Shown: positions 43,377 through 51,228 of the stretch, piece after piece
Position numbering within the stretch: the first letter of the stretch is position 1
Layout: each line of letters starts with the position of its first letter
Assembly: GCF_050942425.1 (NCBI RefSeq)
Contig: NZ_CP192063.1
Span: forward strand, 11,160,001-11,224,000
Direction: 5' to 3'
Length of the DNA: 64,000 bases
From: Actinoallomurus sp050942425
GTDB lineage: Bacteria > Actinomycetota > Actinomycetes > Streptosporangiales > Streptosporangiaceae
Notes under the pieces: model-generated
The model's database searches: none
The model's input: only the letters and a program-made list of their open reading frames with translations
What the model was told of the DNA's origin: nothing
Program-made: the position numbers and the translations under genes

Positions 43377-43826
43377 TCACGCGCTGAAGGCCGCGTCGCG
43401 CAGCAACGACACGGCCGGCTCGGGTGGGTCGTCCGCCAGCAGGTCGGCCAGGCTCACCCCGGCCAGGATGTCCTCGAACCGCTTCCGCACTCCGGCCCAC
43501 AGCTCCGACAGCCGGGCGGCCGGCCCCGGGTAGCTCTGGTCGCCGAGGCTCTCCCCGTGCACGGTCATCAGCTGGCCGTCGACCGCGGCGACGACGGCCG
43601 CCAGCGAGATCGAGGCCGCATCACGGCTCAGCCAGTACCCACCCTCGCAGCCGCGCTGGCTGCGCACCAGTTCGGCCCGTCGCAGGTCGCGGAAGACCGC
43701 CTTGAGGAACCGGTGCGGGATGCCCTGGGACTGGGCGATGGCTTCGCAGGTAAGCGGCCGGCCGGTATCGGCGGCCAGCTCCAGGAGCGCCCGGATCGCA
43801 TAGTCCGCTCGCGCCGAGATTCGCAT
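43377..43826 (-). CDS. Rrf2-family regulator (CymR-like)
   Basis: 149 residues with the Rrf2 winged helix: MRISARADYAIRALLELA, then IAQSQGIPHRFLKAVFRDLRRAELVRSQRGCEGGYWLS. Only one Cys is present (in RGCEGG), so it cannot hold the three-Cys iron-sulfur cluster of IscR/NsrR. This is the CymR-like class known to control cysteine and sulfur genes. It heads an operon with cupin and DsbA-like genes, and a TACCAA/TTGGTA inverted repeat upstream suggests autoregulation. The sulfur operon just downstream is a likely second target. Confidence 0.88.
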   Translation of the reverse strand: MRISARADYAIRALLELAADTGRPLTCEAIAQSQGIPHRFLKAVFRDLRRAELVRSQRGCEGGYWLSRDAASISLAAVVAAVDGQLMTVHGESLGDQSYPGPAARLSELWAGVRKRFEDILAGVSLADLLADDPPEPAVSLLRDAAFSA

Positions 43827-43838
43827 GGCGTCTTACGC

Positions 43839-43862
43839 TACCAAATCAACCCCTTCTTGGTA
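43839..43862. promoter_or_regulatory. Inverted repeat TACCAA-N12-TTGGTA before Rrf2
   Basis: Perfect 6-bp arms separated by 12 bp, starting 13 bp upstream of the Rrf2 ATG. Likely Rrf2 autoregulatory site. Confidence 0.5.
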
Positions 43863-44013
43863 TCTATTGCCGGGAATCCCCGACCCGGCTCCCGGCGGTC
43901 AGCTCGACGATGCGCCGGGACGCCGCCCCGTCTCTCCGTTATGGCTATCTCGTGTCGTGTTGGGCGATTATCTTCCCTAGTGTCGCCCGACCAGGTGCGA
44001 GGAGGGATTGACG

Positions 44014-44832
44014 ATGTCAGATGATGATCTGGCCGATTTCGCCCGCGGTTCCTTCGCTCATGGTGATCTTGCGTTCGACGTCTGGCGGTCGGGGGCCGGC
44101 CCGGCGGTGATCGTGCTCGCCGAGATCCCCGGCATCACGCCGAAGGTGGCCGCGTTCGCCCGGCGAGTCCGCGATCTCGGCCTGACCGTCGTCCTGCCGG
44201 ATCTGTTCGGGGTCGCCGGTCGCGATCCGAGCCCGGAAGCCCACGGCCGGCTCGGTACCGCACGCACCGCCGCACGAGCGATGCTCCCGCTGTGCGTACG
44301 CCGTGAGTTCGTCATGCTCGCGACGGGCAGGACCTCACCGATCATCACCTGGCTCCGTGCGCTGGCGGCGCACGAGCACGACCGTTGCGGCGGACCTGGT
44401 GTGGGCGCCGTCGGGATGTGCTTCACCGGAGGATTCGCGCTGGCCATGGCCACCGACGACCGGATTCTCGCCCCAGTGCTCTCGCAGCCGTCACTGCCGC
44501 TGCCGATCACTCGCAGGAAGCGCGCCACGATCGACATCTCCCCCGCCGATCTCCAGGTCGTGAAGGACCGCTGTGCGGCCGGGCTCCAGGTCCTCGGGCT
44601 GCGTTTCCGCAGTGACCGATTGGTCCCGGGCGAGCGCTTCGACTTCCTGCGCCGCCAACTCGGCGACGCGTTCGTCGCGGTCGAACTCGACGATGCCGAC
44701 GCCGACCCGGACGGGCTCATGAGGCCGCACTCGGTCCTCACGGAGCATCTCATCGACGAACCAGGTCAACCGACCCGGCAAGCGCTCGACCAGGTACTCG
44801 AACTGTTCAGAGCACGTCTGCTCACCGGCTGA
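44014..44832 (+). CDS. Dienelactone-hydrolase family protein
   Basis: 272 residues; ATG 44014 is 7 bases after GAGGAGGGA and preferred over TTG 44008. Alpha/beta-hydrolase with the Cys nucleophile of DLH: VGAVGMCFTGGFALAMA (GxCxG). PAVIVLAEIPGITPKVAAFA is the N-terminal strand and the family's Glu-containing oxyanion region. DLH-family enzymes hydrolyse cyclic esters in aromatic degradation, though many have unknown substrates. The DFLRRQLGDAF and HSVLTEH segments place the acid and His. A hairpin terminator follows. Confidence 0.87.
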   Translation: MSDDDLADFARGSFAHGDLAFDVWRSGAGPAVIVLAEIPGITPKVAAFARRVRDLGLTVVLPDLFGVAGRDPSPEAHGRLGTARTAARAMLPLCVRREFVMLATGRTSPIITWLRALAAHEHDRCGGPGVGAVGMCFTGGFALAMATDDRILAPVLSQPSLPLPITRRKRATIDISPADLQVVKDRCAAGLQVLGLRFRSDRLVPGERFDFLRRQLGDAFVAVELDDADADPDGLMRPHSVLTEHLIDEPGQPTRQALDQVLELFRARLLTG

Positions 44833-44840
44833 CGGCGCGG

Positions 44841-44868
44841 CGCCCGCGGGCCGTCACAGGCGCGGGCG
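44841..44868 (+). terminator. Terminator hairpin after the DLH gene
   Basis: CGCCCGCG and CGCGGGCG are exact 8-bp inverted arms with a 12-base loop, 9 bp after the stop. No T-run, as is usual in actinomycetes. Confidence 0.5.
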
Positions 44869-44897
44869 GATGCCATCGGACTTGGCGATTCGCCTGA

Positions 44898-44909
44898 GAA
44901 AGCGCTTTC
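44898..44909. promoter_or_regulatory. LacI-type operator GAAAGCGCTTTC
   Basis: A perfect 12-bp palindrome with central GCGC, of the LacI/CcpA operator type, 168 bp before the exported glycosidase gene. Confidence 0.6.
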
Positions 44910-44965
44910 AAAAGGCGGCTCCTCGATCTATGGTGACCAGATGACCAACAGCTTCGGCGGAGGGT

Positions 44966-44983
44966 TGGGAAAAGGTTTTCCCA
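44966..44983. promoter_or_regulatory. Second operator palindrome TGGGAAAAGGTTTTCCCA
   Basis: Exact 8-bp arms around GG, 68 bp after the first palindrome and 93 bp before the glycosidase start. It resembles LacI-type GGGAAAACGTTTTCCC sites. The two sites could support DNA looping. Confidence 0.55.
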
Positions 44984-45076
44984 CACTCCCGAGATGAAGA
45001 GGCGGTCCGTCGTCCGGATCCAGATGTCCGCAGAACCAAATGCCGGGCAGCCCCCGGCCGTCCGAGGGAGGACTCG

Positions 45077-47236
45077 TTGATCAAGCGCAGGACGGTACTC
45101 AAGGGAGCGGTCGGCACCGCCGCCACGTCGATGTTCCTCGGTGACCCGGCGGCACGGGCCGCCGAGGCCTCGCACGGTGGACACATCGACCGCGAGGCGC
45201 TGGTGGCGCGGCACGCCATCGAACGCACCTCCAGCGACCCGGAACTCCCGCTCCAGGTCGGCAACGGCAACCTCGCGTTCGGAGCCGACATCACGGGCCT
45301 GCAGACCTTCTTGCCGTTCGCCACGATGGCCCAGTGGGGCTGGCACGAGGACGCGCTGCCCGAGGGCAAGAAGGTCGAGGACTACAAGGGCACGCCGTGG
45401 GACACCCACGGCCGTCAGGTCTCTTACTGGACCGACCAGGCGGGGCAGCCGGAGCTGTACGACTGGCTCAGGGGGAACCCGCACAAGATCAACCTCGCCC
45501 GGATCGGCCTGTCGTTGCACACCGCCGCCGGGCGCGAGGCGACCGAAGCCGACCTCACCGACCGGCACCAGCGACTCGACCTGTGGACGGGAACGCTCCG
45601 CAGCCGGTTCACCTTCGACGGCGCCCCGGTCACGGTCGAAACGATCTGCCATCCCACGCTGGACGCGATCGCGGTGCGCGTCGACTCCCCGCTGATCCAG
45701 GCCGGGCGGCTGACGGTGTACGTGGACTTCCCGTACGCGACCGCCAAGGGGCAGGGCAAGTTCAGCGCTCCGTTCGTCGGGATCTGGGATCGCCCGGACG
45801 CCCACGTCACCGAGCTGAGCGTCCAGGGACCGTCGCGGGCGCGCATCACGCACCGCATGGACGCCACCACCTACCACACGGCGCTGACCTGGAACCGGGA
45901 GGGCGGCGAGCTGCGGCGCGGGGACGGCGGCGGCCACCGCTACACCCTCACCGGCGCCCGAGGCCCGCACCTGGAACTGACCTGCCTGTTCACGCCGGAG
46001 GACGCGCGCGCCGTCGCCCCGCCGCCGGCGGCGGTGGCGAAGGTCGCCTCCACATGGTGGCCGGCCTTCTGGCGCTCCGGCGGTGCCGTCGATCTGTCCG
46101 GCAGCACCGACCCCCGCTGGGAGGAACTCGAGCGCCGGATCGTACGCAGCCAGTACTCCCTGGCGGTCAACGAGAGCGGACAGTACCCGCCGCAGGAGTC
46201 CGGTCTGGTCAACAACGGCTGGTACGGCAAGTTCCACCTGGAGATGGTGGTGTGGCACAGCGCGCACCAGGCGCTGTGGAACCGCTGGCCGCTGCTGGAA
46301 CGCAGCCTCGGCGTCTACCGGGACCTCCTGCCGTCCGCGCTGGAGCGGGCGCGGCAACAGGGCTTCCGCGGTGCCCGCTGGCCGAAGATGACCGGGCCCG
46401 AGGGGCGGGAGTCCCCCGGCCTGCAGAACGGGCTGCTGCTGTGGCAGCAGCCGCACCCGATCTTCTTCGCGGAGCTGGACTACCGGGCGCATCCCAGCCG
46501 CGCGACGCTGCACAAGTGGCGCGACGTCGTCTTCGCCACCGCCGACTTCCTGGCCTCCTTCGCCTTCCTCGACCCGGCGAGCGGCCGCTACATCGTCGGG
46601 CCGCCGGCGATCCCCGCCAACGAGCACTCCGACCCCCTGGTCACCAAGAACCCGATCGTCGAGACCTCCTACTGGCGCTTCGGGCTTCGGGTCGCCGGGA
46701 TCTGGCGCAGGCGTCTGGGCCTCGCGCCTGAGAAGGAGTGGCAGGACGTCCTGGCCGGACTCGCGCCGCTCCCGGTCCAGGACGGCAAGTACGTGCTGTA
46801 CGAGGGCGTCCAGGACATGTGGACCGAACACGCGACGGACCACCCGGACCCGATCGCCCCGTACGCGATGTTGCCCGGCGACGGCGTCGACGTGCCCACG
46901 ATGCGGGCGACCGCGCAGCAGGTGTACCAGAGCTGGCCGGTCGACGACCTGTACGCCTGGGACTTCCCGCTGCTGGCGATGAACGCCGCCCGGCTGGGCG
47001 ATCCCGGCCGGGCGGTCGACTTCCTGCTGCATCCCAAGTTCGGCTTCACCGAGCAGGGGCTGCCGGCCAGCGGCCGGAGCGGAGTGCCCTCGCCGTACTT
47101 CCCCAGCGCGGGCGGGCTGCTGTACGCCGTCGCGCTGATGTGCGCGGGATGGGACGGCGGAGCCGACCGGCACGCTCCCGGTTTCCCCGCCGACGGCTGG
47201 CGGGTGCGCTGGGAGGGCCTCAGCCGGGCGATCTGA
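45077..47236 (+). CDS. Tat-exported six-hairpin glycosidase-like protein
   Basis: 719 residues; TTG 45077 follows GGGAGGA by 5 bases. The N-terminus IKRRTVLKGAVGTAATSM is a twin-arginine signal with a cleavage region near ARAAEA. Residues about 50-330 form a beta-sandwich domain (PLQVGNGNLAFGADITGLQTF) and about 340-710 an (alpha/alpha)6 barrel: NNGWYGKFHLEMVVWHSAHQALW, RWPKMTGPEG, QQPHPIFFAELDYR, WTEHATDHPDP. This layout is that of GH65/GH95-like glycosidases, but I cannot assign a CAZy family. The catalytic Glu is probably in FHLEMVVW. Two sugar-regulator-type palindromes lie upstream. Confidence 0.75.
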   Translation: MIKRRTVLKGAVGTAATSMFLGDPAARAAEASHGGHIDREALVARHAIERTSSDPELPLQVGNGNLAFGADITGLQTFLPFATMAQWGWHEDALPEGKKVEDYKGTPWDTHGRQVSYWTDQAGQPELYDWLRGNPHKINLARIGLSLHTAAGREATEADLTDRHQRLDLWTGTLRSRFTFDGAPVTVETICHPTLDAIAVRVDSPLIQAGRLTVYVDFPYATAKGQGKFSAPFVGIWDRPDAHVTELSVQGPSRARITHRMDATTYHTALTWNREGGELRRGDGGGHRYTLTGARGPHLELTCLFTPEDARAVAPPPAAVAKVASTWWPAFWRSGGAVDLSGSTDPRWEELERRIVRSQYSLAVNESGQYPPQESGLVNNGWYGKFHLEMVVWHSAHQALWNRWPLLERSLGVYRDLLPSALERARQQGFRGARWPKMTGPEGRESPGLQNGLLLWQQPHPIFFAELDYRAHPSRATLHKWRDVVFATADFLASFAFLDPASGRYIVGPPAIPANEHSDPLVTKNPIVETSYWRFGLRVAGIWRRRLGLAPEKEWQDVLAGLAPLPVQDGKYVLYEGVQDMWTEHATDHPDPIAPYAMLPGDGVDVPTMRATAQQVYQSWPVDDLYAWDFPLLAMNAARLGDPGRAVDFLLHPKFGFTEQGLPASGRSGVPSPYFPSAGGLLYAVALMCAGWDGGADRHAPGFPADGWRVRWEGLSRAI

Positions 47237-47243
47237 CCACGCG

Positions 47244-47271
47244 GCCCGGGCGGGCCCTTCCCCGCCCGGGC
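47244..47271 (+). terminator. Terminator hairpin after the glycosidase gene
   Basis: GCCCGGGCGGG and CCCGCCCGGGC are perfect 11-bp arms with a 6-base loop, starting 8 bp after the stop codon. Very stable; no T-run. Confidence 0.65.
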
Positions 47272-47434
47272 TCACCGAGCCAACGGCCATTCACCAATAC
47301 ACGCTGGAAGTGTTCCCTCGGCCAGCTCAACTATCTTTGCGACGTTCTCGGCATTTCGTGATAAAGCGCCTCGTTGATCACTAGGCTGCCGGACGTATTT
47401 CCACGGAGGACGATCCTTTGTCGCTGGAGTAGCC

Positions 47435-48193
47435 GTGCCGAAGACATCCCCTGGCCGGCTGGGCGTCGCGTTGGCCGCGACGTCGGCCGTGCTGCTGACC
47501 GGAGCGTGCAACAACCCGATGGGGTCGGACAAGGGCTCGGCCTCGTCCGGCCGTCCCTCGACCGCTCCCACCTCCACCGCTCCTTCCTCGCCGGCGCCCG
47601 CGAACAACGGCGTGGCGGCGAAGTCGGCGGCCCGGATCGCGTCCGAGTCGCTCGCCGCCCTGCGCGCTGCCACGTCGGTGCACCTCAAGGGCCGCGTACG
47701 CAGCGGCGGGGATATGGTCACCATGGACATGCGGTCCGGACGCGCCGGGTTCAAGGGCTCCATACGTGGGCCGATCGGCGGCGGCCGTACGGTCCCGTTG
47801 ACGATTCTCCGGGCCGGCGGCAAGGTCTACGGCAAGGGCCGGCAGTTCGTCCAGTCCACGGTCGGGTCGGGTGCTGCCTCCAAGGTCGGCGACAAATGGA
47901 TGCTGATCGGCTCCGCCCGTGAGGCGTCCGCGCACGGTCTGGACTTCACGCCGGCCGGGTTCGCCAAGCTCATCAAGCCGTCGGGACGGCTCGTCAAGGG
48001 AAAGCCGACGACCATCGCGGGCCAACCTGCCATCGGCATCCGTGATCAGAGCGGCTGGCTGTACGTGTCGACCACCGGAAAGCCGTACCCGTTGCGCCTC
48101 GCGCCGACGAAGAAGGGCAGCGGAGCCCTGGCCTTCACGGAGTACGACCGGCCGTTCCAGGTCAGCGCGCCGACCAACGTGTTCCAGCGGTAG
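47435..48193 (+). CDS. LppX/LprG-like lipoprotein
   Basis: 252 residues from GTG 47435 (GGAG 6 bases upstream). Lipoprotein signal LGVALAATSAVLLTGACNN with a lipobox ending in Cys, then a Ser/Thr/Pro linker (about 30-60). The domain (about 62-250) has SLAALRAATSVHLKGRV, a beta-rich core and GQPAIGIRDQSGWLYVSTTGKPYPLRL, typical of the half-barrel LppX/LprG/LolA-like lipoproteins that carry lipids or act at the cell surface. Convergent with the SpoIIE gene, 16 bp apart. Confidence 0.78.
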   Translation: MPKTSPGRLGVALAATSAVLLTGACNNPMGSDKGSASSGRPSTAPTSTAPSSPAPANNGVAAKSAARIASESLAALRAATSVHLKGRVRSGGDMVTMDMRSGRAGFKGSIRGPIGGGRTVPLTILRAGGKVYGKGRQFVQSTVGSGAASKVGDKWMLIGSAREASAHGLDFTPAGFAKLIKPSGRLVKGKPTTIAGQPAIGIRDQSGWLYVSTTGKPYPLRLAPTKKGSGALAFTEYDRPFQVSAPTNVFQR

Positions 48194-48209
48194 GCGCGCG
48201 CTATTCCGC

Positions 48210-51005
48210 TCAGTGGGCGGCGTCGTCGAACTGCTCGAGGAGGACGTCGGCCGGCGTGCCGCCCCGTACGGCGGGCGCGCCGTCGCCGAGGTCCTGTTCG
48301 GCCCAGATGACCTTGCCGGCGGAGGTGTACCGCGTCCCCCATCGCTGAGCGAACTGCGCCACGAGGAACAGCCCCCGCCCACCTTCATCCATGGTCGCCG
48401 CGCGCCGCAGACGCGGTGAGGTGCTGCTCCGGTCCGACACCTCGCAGGTCAGATGGCGTCCGTACAGCAGCCGCACCCCGACCGGCGGGGATCCGTACCG
48501 GATCGCGTTCGTGACCAGCTCGCTGACGATCAGTTCCGTCGTGAAGGCGGTCTCCTCCAGCCCCCACTCGCTCAGCTTCTCCGCGCAGCGCGCCCGCACC
48601 GAGCCGACCGCCGACGCGTCGACCGGCACGTCCCATTCGGCCACGCGCGACCGCGGGAGCAACCGGGTACGCGCCACCAGCAGCGCGATGTCATCGGCGG
48701 GATGTGCCGGCACGATCGCGTCGATCACCGCCTGGCATGTCTCCTCCGGAGTGTGTCCATCGGTCCGCTCCAGCGTCCGGCGCAGCTCATCCAGCCTGCT
48801 GTCGAGGTCGCGGGTCCGGTCCTCGACCAGCCCGTCGGTGTACAGCACCAGCCGGGAACCCTCCGGCAGCCGCAGCTCGACGGTTTCGAAGGGGTGACCG
48901 CCGAGCCCGAGCGGAGGTGAGGCCGGGACGTCCGGGCAGGTGACCGCTCCGTCCGGGTACACCACCGCCGGCCCGGGGTGTCCCGCACGGCCGATCGCGC
49001 AGACCCCTGCCACCGGGTCGTAGATCGCGTACAGACACGTCGCTCCCGTGACCTCGGCTCCCCTGTGGCCTTCCGCGATCTCGTCGGTGCTCTCCTCGCT
49101 GTCCATGCGCGCGACCAGCTCGTCCAGGTGCGCGAGGACCTCGTCCACGGGGAGGTCGAGCGCGGCGAAGTTGTGCGCCGCGGTGCGCAGCCGCCCCATG
49201 GTCACGGCCGCGTGCAGTCCGTGACCGACGACGTCGCCCATCGCCAGCGCCACTCGCGCCCCCGGCAGCGGGATGAGGTCGAACCAGTCCCCGCCCACTC
49301 CCGCCTCCGCGGGCAGGTACCGCCAGGCCACTTCCAGCGCGTCCTGCTCCGGCTGTCCCCGCGGCAGCAGACTCCGCTGCAGCGTGACCGCCATGGTGCG
49401 CTCCCGGGTGAAGCGCCGAGCGTTGTCGACGGCCACCCCCGCCCGCGCCGCCAACTCCTCCGCGACCAGCAGGTCCTCGTGCTCGAACGCCGGCGTCTCC
49501 CCCACCCGGTAGAAGCTCGCCACACCCAGTGGCACACCCCGCGCCTGCAGCGGCACGGTCACAAGTGAGTGCACCCCCTGCTCCAGCGCCCTCCGGACGC
49601 GGTCCGGGTCCTGCTCCTGCCACCCCCGCGCCTGCCGCAGGTCCGCGGCCAGCACCCCGTACCCCTGCTCCAACGCTCGTGCCTGCGGCGCCGACGACGA
49701 GAACGTGATCGGTTCGCCCGCCGGGCACAGCACCGACAGTTCACCGGCCATCGCCGCACGTTGCAGCCGCCGCTGTCTCTCCGCCGTCGGCTCCTCCCCG
49801 CGCATCACCGCGTCCAGCAGATCCACCGTGACGATGTCGGCGAACAGCGGTACGGCCACCTGCGCCAGCTCCTGCGCCTCGCGCACCACATCCAGCGTCG
49901 TTCCGATCCGTATCCCCGCCTCGTACAGCAGATTCAGCCGCTCCCGCGCCACTTCCGCCCGCCCCGACACCGCTGCCAGCTCGGTCGTGTCCCGCAACGT
50001 CACCACGCTGCTTCCCTGAACGCCGTTCAGGAACGTCGGCCGCTTGTTCACCGCCAGCAACCGGTCCCCCGCCGGCTGGACCTCATCCGTCACCGTCTCG
50101 CCCGACACCAGCAAGCGCGACATCTGCTCCGGCAACCCCAGTTCCCGCACATACCGCCACTCCGCGTCCGCCGGCAGGCCCAGCAGCCGACTCGCCTCGT
50201 CGTTGGCCAGCACCAGTCGCCCATCGGCATCGATGATCAACACTCCTTCCCGCACCGCGTGCAGAACCGCGTCGTGGTGCTCGTACATCCGCGTCATCTC
50301 CGCCGGATCCAGGCCGCGCGTCTGCCGACGCAGCCGCCGGGACACCAACGCCGTCCCGCCTGCGGCCAACGCCAGCGCGGCCGCACCGCTGCCAAGGATG
50401 ATCGGCAACTGTGGCGTCCACTCCCTCACCACGTTCTTGACCGTGAGCCCGGCGCACACCGCGCCGATGACCACGCCGCGGTCATCGGTCACCGGGACCA
50501 CCGCCTGGACGACCGTTCCCCGGCCCGCCGGCAGGGGCGTCCCGCCCCCCTGCTCGACGATGGTGCGGCCCTGCAGCGACGATCGGTAGTCGCCGCGGAA
50601 CTTCTTTCCGATGTACTGCGGGTAGGGGTGCGTATAGCGGATCCCCCGGGTGTTCACGACGACCATGAAATCCACGCCCGCCCGCTTCCGGGCCGCTTCG
50701 GCACTCGGCTGCAGCACCGCCGTCGGGTTCCGGCTGCGCAGCGCCTGGACCACGCCGGGTGCGTTGGCGAACGCCTGGGCTGCGACGACCGACACTCGAC
50801 GTCCCTGCCGCAGGGCGTCGTACGCACCCTGGAGCAGCTCCATCGTTACCGCGGCCGCGACCAGCAGTAGGACGATCACGACTTGGAGAAGGAACACCTG
50901 CCCGGCGACACTGCGCGGATTCAGCAGGGCCACGCGGTGATCACGTGGGCGCCCGGCGAACGGATGACGGAACGACATCCGGTATCGCCGGAAAGATGCC
51001 TTCAT
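48210..51005 (-). CDS. SpoIIE-type PP2C phosphatase with sCache, PAS, GAF and HATPase domains
   Basis: 931 residues if ATG 51005 is used; ATG 50978 is nearly as good and ribosome sites are weak for both. A first membrane helix (FLLQVVIVLLLVAAAVTM), an external CitA/DcuS-like Cache domain (GIRYTHPYPQYIGKKFRGDY), a second helix, a PAS domain (VLIIDADGRLVLANDEASRLLG), a GAF domain, then the PP2C core GVGGDWFDLIPL, ALAMGDVVGHG, LVLYTDGLVE and PADDIALLVAR with the metal Asps. It ends with an RsbW-like ATPase domain (LIVSELVTNAIRYGSP). It can thus both bind anti-anti-sigma partners and dephosphorylate them, linking an external ligand to sigma-factor control. Confidence 0.9.
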   Translation of the reverse strand: MKASFRRYRMSFRHPFAGRPRDHRVALLNPRSVAGQVFLLQVVIVLLLVAAAVTMELLQGAYDALRQGRRVSVVAAQAFANAPGVVQALRSRNPTAVLQPSAEAARKRAGVDFMVVVNTRGIRYTHPYPQYIGKKFRGDYRSSLQGRTIVEQGGGTPLPAGRGTVVQAVVPVTDDRGVVIGAVCAGLTVKNVVREWTPQLPIILGSGAAALALAAGGTALVSRRLRRQTRGLDPAEMTRMYEHHDAVLHAVREGVLIIDADGRLVLANDEASRLLGLPADAEWRYVRELGLPEQMSRLLVSGETVTDEVQPAGDRLLAVNKRPTFLNGVQGSSVVTLRDTTELAAVSGRAEVARERLNLLYEAGIRIGTTLDVVREAQELAQVAVPLFADIVTVDLLDAVMRGEEPTAERQRRLQRAAMAGELSVLCPAGEPITFSSSAPQARALEQGYGVLAADLRQARGWQEQDPDRVRRALEQGVHSLVTVPLQARGVPLGVASFYRVGETPAFEHEDLLVAEELAARAGVAVDNARRFTRERTMAVTLQRSLLPRGQPEQDALEVAWRYLPAEAGVGGDWFDLIPLPGARVALAMGDVVGHGLHAAVTMGRLRTAAHNFAALDLPVDEVLAHLDELVARMDSEESTDEIAEGHRGAEVTGATCLYAIYDPVAGVCAIGRAGHPGPAVVYPDGAVTCPDVPASPPLGLGGHPFETVELRLPEGSRLVLYTDGLVEDRTRDLDSRLDELRRTLERTDGHTPEETCQAVIDAIVPAHPADDIALLVARTRLLPRSRVAEWDVPVDASAVGSVRARCAEKLSEWGLEETAFTTELIVSELVTNAIRYGSPPVGVRLLYGRHLTCEVSDRSSTSPRLRRAATMDEGGRGLFLVAQFAQRWGTRYTSAGKVIWAEQDLGDGAPAVRGGTPADVLLEQFDDAAH

Positions 51006-51228
51006 GTCCCATTCATAACACTGCGCTACCAGCCCAAACGGACCCGCTCCGCGTTCCGGGAAACCAGCTCCGGTCAACGATCCGATCAAGATCCCGTAGG
51101 TCGTGAACCTTTTCACCGAGCCGCGCATCTTCACAGGCGTAGGAGGGGCGTCGGTGAGATCGTTCGCGGGCCGCCTGCCCGGTCATCCCCTCCCATCTGC
51201 CTGGTCATGAAGTCGAGGAGGTCGCGCC

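Noticed and set aside
44822..47290. 822-codon open frame antisense to the exported glycosidase
   Set aside because: High GC leaves the third frame open. The translation is Arg/Pro/Gly-rich without recognisable motifs, while the plus strand has a Tat signal, ribosome site and coherent fold.
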